A DNA stretch of 64,000 nt from Halichondria panicea (taxonomy: Eukaryota > Porifera > Demospongiae > Suberitida > Halichondriidae), in contig NC_087386.1 in the NCBI RefSeq assembly GCF_963675165.1, positions 3,226,169 to 3,290,168 on the forward strand. The letters are read 5' to 3'. The notes under the pieces were generated by a model. The model did not search any database. It saw nothing but the letters and a program-made list of their open reading frames with translations, and had not been told where the DNA came from. Shown in pieces: positions 9,430 through 21,149 of this stretch. The position numbers and the translations under genes are program-made. Numbering within the stretch: position 1 is the stretch's first letter; the number at the start of each line of letters is the position of its first letter.

Positions 9430-11600
9430 GGCTACTCAACAAGAGTATGAGGACATACTGTTGTACAAGATGCTGCCAGCAATGCTGGCCAGAAGAAATA
9501 CAGAGACGGGCTTTCCACTAATGACAAGAGAAGTATAAGAGACAAAGCTCAAAGATATGCTCTGCAGCAACAATGCTTATACCTGCCTGAGAAGGACAGC
9601 ACTGGCATGCATAGAATGAGAAGAGAGTTGTGGTGAAGCAAGAGGAGAAAAGCAGGATACTAAACATGTGCCACGATGGACTGGATGGAATGCATTTTGG
9701 GAGAGACAAGACCTATGGAAAGGTATATTTATCATCATATCTTACAAAGTATAATTATATCTGTTTCATGCATGTAGGTTGCTCAGGATTTCTACTGGAA
9801 AGGCCTACATGCTAATGTCATACAGCTCTGCAAGCACTGCAACAAATGCCAACGAACGAATCACCAACTGGAGAAGCCCAGAGCAGAACTACATCCCATC
9901 CCTGTGACAAAAGTCTGGTACAGAGTTGGTATTGACTTGGTAGGACCTCTACCTGAAACAAGCTCTGGAAACAAGTACATTATCACGCTCTCAGACTATT
10001 TCTCTAAGTGGCCTGAGGCTGTCCCACTCCCATCAAAATCAGCAGAAGGTGTAACAAAATTTCTGTTTGACACATTTTGCAGGCATGGGTGGCCAAAAGT
10101 GATTCAATCAGACCAAGGAAGAGAGTTTGTCAACGAAATTAACACCCGACTTTTTCAGTTGACTGACATACAGCACTGCATATCAAGTGCTTACCACCCA
10201 CAAACAAATGGCCTTGATGAACGCTTCAACCAGACTCTAGTGAACACTCTCAAGAAGGTAATCGATTCTAGTACTGATGACTGGGATCAGCATCTCTCTG
10301 CTGCTCTTTTTATGCCTATCGCATATCAAAACAGGTAAAATTTTAATTATTATATCATGCATGCATATATTATTTTTTGATTGTAGGCGTCATCAAAGTA
10401 CACACCCTTTTTCCTAATGTTCAATCGCCACCCGCGGAAAGCTGTTACTTTTAATATGGATCAACGAGATGGTGCCGACGCTATAGAAGATAGAGGAGAT
10501 GCTGACCAATTGAGTGGAGAGGAGACTGAAAATGAAGAAGACAGAGAAGACATGGATGGAATTCTCCGAAGGTTGATAGAAATTCGTGACTGCTGTCACC
10601 TCAATGCCAAGGAGAAAATTGCTGCTGCACAGCAAAAACAGAAGCAGCAGTATGACAACAAGCATAACTCTTTGAAGGTATTATTTTATATAGCAAACTT
10701 TAGCTTATTTTTAGCCATTTTTGTCGTAGAGTTATTTTTGTCGTAGAGTTATCCAGTTGGCAGCAGTGTCATGCTAAAGAATATGGCCAATTCTCATCGA
10801 ATAGGAGGGAAAATGGACTGCACCTGGAAAGGTCCATATATTGTCCATAAGATCCTTGACAAGGGTAGATACGAGTTGCAGTCTGGGAGCGGCAAAGTAT
10901 TGAAAAAGTGTTATAATGGGGTACTGCTAAAGGAATACTACTCTCCAGGTAAAGTGTGGCTAGCAATAACCTCCTTCTGTCGTGTTCCTTGCTATATAAT
11001 TATGCTTAAAACATTTTACAGAAACCAACGATGAAGAAAACACTCTTCCTGGCTCTGAAGACAACCACTCTTCTCCAGTTAAATCACCTCCTAAGAATAA
11101 ACGAATGCCTGACGTACCCTCTCAAAATCCTGATGTACCCTCTCAAAAGCCTGACCTACCCTCTCAAAAGCCTGATGTACCCTCTCAAAAGCCTAACATA
11201 CCCTCTCAAAAGCCTGATGTATACCCTCTCAAAAGTCTGATGTACCCTCTCAAAAGCCTGATGTACCCTCTCAAAATCCTACCATACCCTCTCAAAAGCC
11301 TGACCTACCCTCTCAAAAGCAAGATAAGCGTGATAAGCGTCCTCTTGACACAAAAGATCCTTGCAAGTCACCTCCTAAGAAGAAACAAAAGAGTCAGGTA
11401 ATAATATTATATCATAACATGTCTATTTTCTTGGTAGAATATTCTGTATAAGCTGCATGTGTATATATCTTGTACAATTCTTAGACTTCTGTGTATATGA
11501 TTATAGGGAACGATGTGGCTGAAGACCCTAGATCTAAACCTCTTTGACAAACAAGTGTTGAGTGCAATAGGTGGTATGCTCTCAGACAACCAAAACATAA
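9430..11600 (+). pseudogene. Intron-containing integrase gene (KRBA2/Ginger-like) with truncated Ulp1-like tail
   Basis: A possible start is the ATG near 9429. Coding resumes at about 9632-9720 with an HHCC integrase zinc-binding region (MCHDGLDGMHFGRDKTY, then CKHCNKCQ after an intron). The rve catalytic core follows at 9904-10334: the first Asp in GIDLVGPL, the second in IQSDQGREF and the Glu in HPQTNGLDERFNQ. Further exons are at about 10388-10676, 10757-10950 (SH3-like CTWKGPYIVHKIL) and 11022-11398 (repeat linker). A last one at about 11507 reads WLKTLDLNLFDKQVLSAIGG, the entry of a Ulp1-like domain, then breaks off. Frame breaks near 9530, 9632 and 11222 show it is decayed. Introns argue against a simple LTR-retrotransposon pol. 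Confidence 0.7.
11105..11320 (+). repeat. 21 bp coding minisatellite, about ten units
   Basis: The unit CCTGATGTACCCTCTCAAAAG is repeated with few changes, giving the heptapeptide PDVPSQK. One unit near 11219-11224 (GATGTATACCC) has extra bases and throws the second half out of frame. The array sits between the integrase C-terminal domain and the Ulp1-like start, the same place the repeated exons hold in the pogo gene. Confidence 0.85.
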
Positions 11601-11602
11601 CT

Positions 11603-11932
11603 GTGGTTAAGGGAATTAATTACCCTTTCGCAGGCAAGATCCCCCTGCGCATGGCCCCGCCTATTACCATGCCCTAATTGATGAGATCTTACCGTTTGGG
11701 TGAGCACGAAGAGTAATACCCTGACTACCTCCCAAACGAGCCCAAGCACTTCCTCCTTATTTCTTTATTCCCTAGACGTTTATCCCTCAACCCTAAACGA
11801 AACTGATTCCATAACTACCAAATCACTGACATGACAAGGGCTAAGCTACGACTCAACATAATTATTAATACAATTCCCAATGCAAACTAAAGTTTTTAGT
11901 CCACTGTCTACTTTTTTCGTATCGATTGACAT
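11603..11932. other. No gene; possible junction between integrase remnant and DIRS-like element
   Basis: The Ulp1-like frame of the integrase gene fades here and the DIRS-like recombinase begins at 11933 on the other strand. The short GC-rich segment 11633-11690 (CAGGCAAGATCCCCCTG) looks like an element end, but I could not match it to a partner. Confidence 0.35.
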
Positions 11933-12679
11933 TCACGGGGGACATAACACTGCCGAAATTGAAGCTAAGTGATCCCTGGGAGTCCGAATGTACAACAGGT
12001 ACGCTGAACTCTCCCATCTACCCAACATTTTTATGGTTGAGTCGGGGACTCCGCGTGCCCCAGCTGTCGTTGCTGCACCTATACGAAACGAGTGCCCTGC
12101 ATAGTCTTTGGCCTGCAGCCCAGCTTTTGTCATAGCCTCCCGGACTGTATCCACGAACCGAGTTTTTGACAATAGGCGACCATCCACAAACCTGAACAAA
12201 AACCCCGGGTCTTGTCCCCGAATAGCTAGGTAAGACAAGAGTGCTGCTATTGGACAGAGCGGACCTTCGGCTCGCCCCAACACAATATCTACCCCTTTTC
12301 GAAGGGGGTCTGTCTTCGATGCTTTCAGACGTAGTTTTAGGATGGAGGGGTTGGACAAACTGTCTATCGACACGTCTGCTAAATTCATATGGACCGCCGG
12401 ATCGTACCCTGCGTCTGAAGGGACAGTGATTTCCCCGGACCGAAAAAAGCCAAAGAACGCCACACAGCAAGCTGCCCATATCATGATATGGTCTGAGTTT
12501 GACCTATCATATTCCCAGATTGCCCGCAACTTCAGCAAAATTTCCGGAGTAATGGGCAACCAAATCTTAGGTTGCTTATTCGCATGCTTCAATTGGTAGG
12601 TTCTGATGCCTCTAATCACCCCTTCCAGCTTAGGCATTGAGCTTATTTTTGGGTCTGGCATGTCTTGTGCAATTTGCAT
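11933..12679 (-). pseudogene. Tyrosine recombinase domain of the DIRS-like element
   Basis: The longest open stretch is 248 codons. The first catalytic Arg lies in FFGFFRSGEITV, the His-x-x-Arg in AGHSFRIGAATTAG and the nucleophile Tyr in SSAYLLYIRTP, so the catalytic set is preserved. The N-terminal core-binding part lies in a different frame to the right (12630-13007), separated by a break, so it could not be made as one protein without a frameshift. Confidence 0.75.
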
Positions 12680-13091
12680 GTTTCGAATTGCCGACAGGTA
12701 TAACCTTTAATGGACCTATGTGAAATGCCACTTCCTGACAAAAATGACACATATTGACATAACTGATATTCATAAACTGGGAGAGGTGCAAAACTATATA
12801 GGCTACAAAATTTACTATAACCTGCAGCATACGTTCGTTGGGTGAATTTTGAAAATAGAACTCCACAGCCTGGTCCAATGCTGCGATGCCCAGTCTGGTT
12901 TGGTTAGCAAGAGCAGCTCCACTAATGCGGGAGGGATAGGGGTTGCCTGGGGTAGAGCCTGTGGGTGGAGAGAATGAAATAGGATAGCATTGTCCCTGAA
13001 AGTGCATCTGCTAGGGTATTGTCTACCCCCCTGATGTGGGAGGCGGAGACTACAAATTAAAGTTAAAACGAGCTGTGATAAATGCCAAACA

Positions 13092-13580
13092 TCACATGAC
13101 GTGCATAATGAGTTCATCTTTACTCGTCCCTGATCTGAGGATTGCCACTAGATCTACTACCACATTATCACAGCGAAATCGTACTGACTTCCTCTCCCAC
13201 AAGTGCCCCCACATTGCTGCTGCAAAGACAACGGGGATCAATTCCTTGATGGTGATGTGATACCTCAGCATGCTAGGCGGCCATTGAAATTGAAACCAGG
13301 CTTCTTCCCCATATGCCCCACAGCCCCAATTCCCTGATGCGTCTGAAGTGACCCAGATAGTAGGGTTCAATCTGTCGAACCTGCATAACATAAACGTGCC
13401 ATTCCATTTCTGGGCAAATTCGCACCACCAGCGAATGTCTGATTGGGCTGATTTGTTTATTCGTATGTCGTTGTTTAAACCTTTCCTAGCCATGGACAAA
13501 TCAATCAGCCTGCGAAGGAAGCTCCTTTCTTGGCGAACTGCTTTTGAAGCATGCTGGAGTGATCCGATCAGAGACAGCAA
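13092..13580 (-). pseudogene. RNase H domain of the DIRS-like element
   Basis: There are 162 open codons with the RNase H pattern VTSDASGNWGCGAYG (first Asp), HITIKELIPVVFA (Glu) and FRCDNVVVDLV (Asp). The upstream palm/thumb region is in another frame. Confidence 0.7.
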
Positions 13581-13639
13581 TTCTTTTTTTTACCGGCTTT
13601 GCGACCCCTCCATGTTTTCAGTATCTTCTAAGGTTTTTT

Positions 13640-14211
13640 AGCTTGTCTTCTGGGAGGCGGATATAGTTAACCCCACCGAGTCCAATTCAATACCAAGGAA
13701 GGTGATGGTGGTTGTTGGGTCTACGGACTTGTCTTCTTCCACCGGTGTCCTTGTGTCTCTGCAAACCTGCCTGATTATTGCGAGGTTGTTCGCACAGCCG
13801 TCCTGTCCTGGCGGGCTTAGCGTGATCATAATCATCTAGGTAATGGAATAGTGGTCCGGCTCCCCTCTGTTGCATGATCCATTGCAGTGCGTCTGCCACG
13901 GCTGTGAAGATCAGAGGAGCTGACCGCATCCCGAACGTTAATACGTTATCCCATAGGATCGTCTCTTTCTAGTTCACTCCGAGTAGGGGTCGGTCCTCTG
14001 GGTGTATGGGCACATTACGGTAAGCCTGTCTGATGTCTATCTTAGCCATCTGAGCCCCTCTTCCCAATGTCAGCAAACAATCCACGACCTCGTCCACTGA
14101 CACGTAGGTTAGGCTGGAGAGTTCCTTGCCAATACCATCGTTTACACTGCATGCACCCGTATGGTGCTGACAGGTTAACGATAAGCCTCGATCCATGAGC
14201 CCGGTATGCAA
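13640..14211 (-). pseudogene. Reverse transcriptase domain of the DIRS-like element
   Basis: Fragments in two frames carry the RT landmarks: VSVDEVVDCLL...MAKIDIRQAYRNVPIHP (fingers/palm) and, after a stop near 13970, FTAVADALQWIMQQ and the catalytic box FHYLDDY. At least one stop and one frame change interrupt it. Confidence 0.7.
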
Positions 14212-14774
14212 TGTACGTATATCCTAACTATACATGTTCTAACGGATTGGAGTCATGCTCTCTCGCCCGCTTTCTTGTTTCCATGCTTTTAGGTGTTTCC
14301 CCCGGCCAATCATAGCAATTTTCACATTGCAAATGTTTTTGTGGGTCTTGTTCCCTTGAGTTGTACAGTATGTAGAGACGTGTACTCGCTCAGACAGAAT
14401 TAATATATATATATTGCTCAGAGAAAGACACGTACATTCCACCCAAAGGTGCATGTACGTACATCAATGGGTACATAAAACAAATCATGGGTACTACGTA
14501 CATTAAAGTCCAGAGTAAATAAAACTATAATTATACTTCCACATACACAATCGATACCTGTCAAGAAAGGCAGACAGATAAAATGCACATGCAGTTATGA
14601 TATCATTTAACTTCTGCAATCTTCAAATAATTATGGCTGATCGATATATCAAGCAAAATAATTATGATTAAAAAAGTTTACAGTAGATCTAAACAGTTGA
14701 AAAACACTGACAACGTGTTTTTATTGTTATTACTAACAAAGTGAAAGTGCATTGCATAAATTGAAGATGAAAGT
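14212..14774. other. Spacer without recognisable gene
   Basis: AT-rich spacer between the DIRS-like remnant and the 3' end of the adhesion GPCR gene. It has a (TA)n run near 14403-14412 and nothing else I can name. It probably contains the GPCR 3' UTR. Confidence 0.5.
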
Positions 14775-17700
14775 TCAACAGTCTGTTGTCGATAAACTAC
14801 TGCTTTCTGTAGAAGTTTGACTGTAGCTTTGGCTTGCAAACCCATTTTCATTATCTGCAAAGTATCATTTAAACGTAAAAGCTAGGCTCTCCTACGAAAA
14901 CCATCAGTACCTACTACTAAGCACCCACCTTCTCTGTATGGTGAGCCAATCATGCTTATTGCGTTTGAAGTGGTACCAGTTGTAACCTGTATGCAATAAT
15001 AATTGTGATAGGCATCTACTACCTAAAAAATATATTATACACACACATGTTCCAAACAAAAAAGAAGGCTAACGATTCTTCGGATAATATTCAACTGCTT
15101 AATTGGTGGATAATTTCACTTCAAGTGTAATCTAATTCTTGAGTTAATTTCCGACGCTCTGACGGATAATTAACATATTTTCTCCAATGATTTTAGTGTA
15201 AAACAAAGTATAGAAGCTGCCACTGCTTTTAACTAGCTTCTGTTCGTTCTAGAGTGAACTACACGCAGGAATTGACATTATTACATAAGTAGAATAGGTG
15301 AAACAAAACTGTAAATAGAATCATTTCTAACACTTTGAGCAAAAGGGGGGTTCCTTTGCTCCCTTGGATCTCCCCCTGTATTCGCCATTGCGTTTTTGCA
15401 AAAAGAGGGTAGTTGTCTTTCTTTTTTGGAACATGTTATATACATGTCATGCACACAAACACAATTATGCACATGCCTTACATTTATAGAAATGTCCTTT
15501 GCTGTGGTCAATCGACGTGCTTTGGAGGAAGTCAAGCAGCAGACTACCCTTTTTAGCACCTTACTCACCTATGAACCATATTGGAGTACATGCTTAGGGC
15601 ACTACAAGAGATATTATGCATGCTCGTCTCACCTGCTCATTTCTTAAAATATGAAGGACAAAGAAAAGGAAACCCTGCATATCCGTACAAGACAAAAGAG
15701 TGAACTGATGAAATCGAAATTAGCACATTAGTACCCATAATGACACTTACTTATTATCATAGTGTACCGTGAAGCATGCTCCGGTACAAACAAACCAACA
15801 ATAAGAGGTGGCCTGTTAAACAGGTTGGACATGTTCATGGAGGCCTTGGGTTTATGAGTGGCCACAATAGACTTACAGTACCATAACAATTAAGATTTTA
15901 TATTGTAGGTATTAGAATGCTAGAATGTACAAACAGCACAGCCAAGCTACTACTACAACCAAAACACTGTAGCAGACAGTGTCAAGCATAACCTCTTGTT
16001 AGATTTGTACGAGACAGTTAACGTGCTCACCTGTAAGGAGTTGCACACTGTGAACATCCATGCAAATACTGTAGTATTTTTATTGACTGCGAAAATTCCC
16101 AGTACCCAAGTCAGACCAAGAAGAGGCAAGAGAATCGCAATGGTCTTAATGGCAGACCTATGTATATCGAATACAAGAAAATATGTGAAAAGTGATAAAA
16201 AGCTAATCCTAGTTAAAGCCTACTGGATTTACCTGACTAGCTGTGTGGTGTTGACGCCCCTCTCTGCTCCTCCATACTTTCTACTGTGTAGCAGATTACA
16301 CACAGTTAGTACCAAAAACACACTGTTAACCTGCAGTCAAGAAAATAGATGAACGTACGTATATCAATATAATCATTCGCTTACACACACAATCAGTAGC
16401 ATGGGACCAACAAAAGCCCAGATTGTTCCACTCTCCGTAGACAGCCAGCAACTATACAAGGGACGAATGTAACATGTTGCATCCCTTCTATGCATGATTG
16501 ATTCAGAAACTCACAATCGGTCTGTTCCATACAGATCATGCTGAATCCCAACTGATACCGCAACAATAGGAATGGGCAAACCTAGCAGTCAAAACAGAGT
16601 ATGGTAATATTTTAGCGTGCATTAACAACTGCATGCAACTGCCGTTGAACTATCTATTATACATTACACATTCATTACTTGTATACTCACCCCAACCTAC
16701 AAGCAGAAAATAGTACCATCTCGTTGCAAGTTTTCCAAACACCTTGACTACCAGGATGTATAGCATGATCCCTTCAGCAAGCATCCAACAAAAGACACAC
16801 AGAAAAAGGTAATGCAATGCAACAGCTACCACTGTACACAGTAACTGTGTGAAAAGTGCAGTTATATATAATTGTAGCATGCACTGTCACAATTGACTAG
16901 TCATACACATGCATTCCACCGTACCTTGATACTAACTACACTCTCGATGCCTGCAATGAACACTACCAGGGCTAAGCACAGTGACAGACAGAAGTTGATA
17001 TGAATGTATAAAAGAATTCCTTTGTTTAAGCGTTTGCTGCATGGACAAAGTACACTTTAATCTATGTACAAGGTATTCACCACTTACCCGCAAGTTACGA
17101 GTATCAGCAAAGATAAAATGAGACAGAGAAGAGAAATACCAGAGCCTACGTAAGACATTACACTGAGAGCTTTATCTTCAACCGTTGCAGTCACATTCTA
17201 CAAATAATCATTTCATGTGCCATTGATTAAAATGTTGTCATTATACTCAGAGAAAACAAGTTAAGGAGTGACCAAGCAACATAAAAAGTAGAAATAGGGG
17301 TGGGAAGAGGCTTCAATATAAAGTGCATGCTCACATTGTCAGGTGGTGTCAAGCCAACAAGAACAGCAAAGGAAGTCAAGTGAGTGGTTGTGCAGATGTA
17401 CGTCCCATCAGGTGAAACCCTAGTAGTAATCCCTGTGGCAGACCAGTGACTGTAGGTGCAAGAACATACCGGTACGTACTATTTTGACCTTCCATACATT
17501 GTTTTGATGTCTAGCATCCTATACCGATGTCAAGAATATACACGTATGTATGGTGATACCCAAAAATTGAATAGTAATGGCTGGGTGCTCAACAGTTATT
17601 AGTCAGTATAATTATTAATATATTAAGCATACAGCATGTATAGTGGCTTGCGGCGATACCTGATATTGAAGTCCCAAAACATGCACGAATGATTCATCAC

Positions 17701-20700
17701 TATCTGTATATACAAAATTAATAAAATCAACATCTTATACGTCAGCAAAACTTAACTGTTCCATTAACTGACATCGGATTAAGGTGTAATTCGACAGGAT
17801 ACTCCTTAATAGGAAAGGCAGAATTGGCTTGATCTGGTACAGTCAGCATCAACAGACGGGAGTTTACAAACAGTTCAGTTTGGCTGTAGATCAGAAGTGT
17901 TGATGCTAATTGTCTTATACAGCCTACAACTCCCAACGTCTTGGTAAGTAGGAGTAACTCTAATTTGTTATTGACTAGAAATTAGGGCTACTTATAGGGT
18001 TTCTTTTAGGAGTTTGCACAAGTGGGGTGAAAATGTGGGTTCCAAATAATTAAGGGGGTGATTGATAGGAAATTTACTTGCTCCAAGCGAGTGATAGAAC
18101 ATTTCAAGCGGTGAAAATCACCCGCCAACCCGCACTAAAATAAACCTTGCTAGCCTAGGGACACAAGTGAGGAAAAACGTCTATGTGGTGTCACATCATG
18201 CCTGTGTATGCATTAATTTACCACCAAACAAACCTTCAATTTGAAAGCCATAATTATGCCTTAAAAAAATTATAGGAGTGTAGGAATGCAATCTACTCAC
18301 TTACATGTTTGAAATTTGATCCAAATAGAGTGGTAGAGCTTGGACCAGTGCAGTAGCCACAGAAGAAGAACAGTCTATACGCACGTAGAGTAAGGCAATT
18401 ATTTACACGTTGGTTTCAACACACCTATATTGCCTAGAGTTTGTGCACACAGCAACTGCACTGGTATTAGGACAAAATTCTTTGGTTCATCACTATTCAC
18501 TGTACATGAGTGGAATAAAGGTTACTTGATGAGGAAAGTAACAAAGGATATAAGAGCTTTTCATGACATATAACATGTAATGAATGATGCACATGTATAC
18601 TGTACTTTGTGGGAAGTATGCTGTGTAGTATCCATCCTTTATGGCCTGTGGTGTCACTCGCTCTATCAGTGCTACATTTAAAGCAAGGGATGCTCATTGA
18701 TGCGACAGATTTGCTCAAAACTTACAGAGGATATTTGTTCCAACAAACTGGAACGGCTGGTCAGTTACTTTTCTCCCAGCCATGCTCAAAAGCTGCTCCA
18801 TTCCTGCCAGCAAGGCCGAGGATGCACTGTTTTCCCCATTCATTGAGTTACGCTATGAAACAGATGATGTATTATTACAAACACGTACAGGAGCACAATA
18901 ATCTATTTTACTACCATCTTTGATATGAATGTCAAGGTAGTGTGTCAATGATGAGTTGCCCCAATGCCATGCAGATATAAGACTATTGCAAATGGGAAAC
19001 ATTACCCCACCATAATTATGATGTGCATTAAAGTGCTACAAGGACAAACACATACACCAAGCCCTAAATACATGCACACCTGTTGCAATAGTTTCCAAAC
19101 ACTTTGATTGTTGAGAATTTTGTCCAGGAGAGGCATAATTCCTCCATTTTGAAACAGCGTCAGGTTGCTTGTTTCGTAGGATTTAGTCAGAGACTCAATG
19201 ATCCTCACAGCTCTGGCCAGGGACTGCACATCCGATGCGTTACTCAAGCTCCACAGAATGGACAGGACTACCATTGAGCCATTAAGGTTCAAGTCCCCAG
19301 AATCCAATATGTTTTTTACGAGTGTGTCCTACAGTAAGTACATGTACAACTTCATTTAACAACCTCAGACAAACGAACATGACTTACATGGAACATTAAA
19401 AGATAATGTTGTTATGGTAAACCACGGTACTTACACAAAAGGTGACGTGGTTGAATGTGGTATGCACACCCAAACACCCACACATTCGAGCAACCAACTA
19501 AAACCGACATTGCTGTATTTGACACGTACCAACAATTAACTACATACCGGGTATATACTTGTCATAAAACGAAAAATAGCTTACACAGAGAGCTCCATTA
19601 GACACAACATCATCAGTGCACATCTGGAGACACAGGTTGAAATTCACTTGGTCACACAAGCTAGATTCCAAAATTGAGTCTGTGCAGTGAAATGAAATGT
19701 TCCTTTACCTGTCTAATTGCACAATGCCATGCAACAATGTATCTACCTACCATTATGTGTCCACTGCACCGGGAAAGATGCATAGCGGCTGTAGAAGGGT
19801 CTAGACGCACTACGTGACTGACATTGGCTGTTGAGTGTATTGGTGAGATTGCGTTGAAAGATTATCCTCGCTTCACCGACATTAACTTTGTTCCAGTCGC
19901 CGGAACACCTGAATAGTCAACAATAAACATATACCTATAACATTGCTGCATGCAATTAAGTGTTCATTACAAGTGCCAAACATAATGTGGAATTCTTACC
20001 TGAATGCTAGGTAACTGACAGATGAGTTTAGATCAGTCCTGTTAATTCCAGCACTTCGAATAAATGTTGAATTGCCACTCACTACTTCACAGAGCAAACC
20101 AACACCATCTAAACTAGCATTAATACTCTGTTGCTCACAAAATGGTGTTGACCCCCCAATTAGAATGACATCTTCTCCGATATCATTAATAGCCAAATTT
20201 TCTACTACAAACCATGAGGTGTTAGTACCTACTGCAGAAATGACTCTGCCAATCCCAGAACAAACGTCAGTGGGTGCTAGATGAATTTCTTTTATATTGC
20301 ATTCTATAATACAGAGAAAGAGGATGGAATCAGCACAATATTATTATGCAGACTATAATTATGCTTTGTTCAAACTTATAATTTATATGCAGCGCACTCA
20401 CCAACATTTTCCCATGAAACGTTCAGAATGACATTGCACCTCTCATACCCAGTTAACGAAATATTAGTGCTCTCCAGTTGTAGAGCCAGCCCCAAATATT
20501 CTTTAGTACCCAGTGCAGTACTTTTAATATCAGAATCTTCATTATCTTGCCCAGAGGATGACAAAATACTTTTATCTTCATTATCTTGCCCAGAGAATGA
20601 CAAAATACTTTTATTGTCCTCAGACCACTCACACCTGACTGCAACAGCAAAGTGGCTACAAGGAGAGTTAGTTGTGTTCATATCGAAGACACTGCACTCT

Positions 20701-20978
20701 ATGCCAGGAACATCGGAGGGGCCAGACTCAAAAAAATCATCAGCAGTTGAACAGAACTCTTCGTCATTGTCGAATAATGTAACATGCTTTTCATCTGCCA
20801 ATTTGTAGTACTGGTAGTTAAAGCAGAGAACTCTGTGCTCTCCAGGACTCAATGTGAGCACCTGAACACTCCCTCCAGGTATGGAATCCATTGGGCACTC
20901 CGGAATGCATTGAGTAGATGCAGTATTGACTTGCAGTACAGCCAAGCAACTAAGCACACTAAGAGCACGATGAAGCAT
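14775..20978 (-). CDS. Adhesion G-protein-coupled receptor, multi-exon
   Basis: Exon 1 (20978-20401) starts with a signal peptide (LSVLSCLAVLQV) and a Cys-rich ectodomain of unknown fold. Ectodomain and GAIN-like exons follow at about 20306-20001, 19911-19751, 19680-19587, 19331-19083, 18853-18726, 18382-18306 and 17924-17751. The GPS is split over two exons: CMFWDFN near 17690-17655, then HWSATG...THLTSFAVL near 17467-17346. The HLT autoproteolysis site is intact. Transmembrane exons follow at about 17199-17089, 17041-16925, 16843-16691 (LHYLFLCVFCWMLAEGIML), 16580-16520, 16459-16390, 16334-16238, 16150-16032 (LPLLGLTWVLGIFAV) and 15677-15634 (GFLFFVLHILRNEQ). A Ser/Thr-rich tail runs through 14989-14932 to a stop at 14777-14775. 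Exon edges are read from GT-AG signals and small exons may be missing. The ligand is unknown. Confidence 0.85.
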
Positions 20979-21149
20979 TTCTGAAAATACACTATCTAGC
21001 AGGATACACTACCACTATAGTACAGATGGCTGCAAAACCAATTTATATAGGAGCAGCCACAGTTTTAATATGGTTTCCATCCTGTTTGTGGCAAAATAAT
21101 TATTCATTAAGCCTCAGTCGTTACAAAATGGGATACAAACAAGGAGTGT
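20979..21149. other. Spacer between the adhesion GPCR promoter and the WDR24 3' end
   Basis: About 170 bp separate the start of the adhesion GPCR from the stop of the next gene on the same strand. It must hold the GPCR promoter and the WDR24 3' UTR; no clear TATA box or long motif is visible. Confidence 0.4.

Larger units (their letters stand above)
11933..14211 (-). mobile_element. Decayed DIRS-type (tyrosine-recombinase) retroelement
   Basis: Reading leftward, the order is reverse transcriptase, RNase H, tyrosine recombinase, which is the DIRS order. All three are recognisable, but the region carries stops and frame changes between and within them. No gag-like frame or terminal repeats could be identified on either side. 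The copy is dead unless several errors are sequencing artefacts. Confidence 0.75.

Noticed and set aside
9430-11600. Interpretation as an ordinary Ty3/gypsy LTR retrotransposon
   Set aside because: No LTRs, no upstream RT or protease, and several GT-AG introns between integrase segments; a KRBA2/Ginger-like integrase gene fits better.
15770-15850. Possible TM7 exon of the adhesion GPCR
   Set aside because: Its frame stops early; the segment at 15634-15677 (GFLFFVLHILRNEQ) fits the second half of TM7 with proper splice sites.
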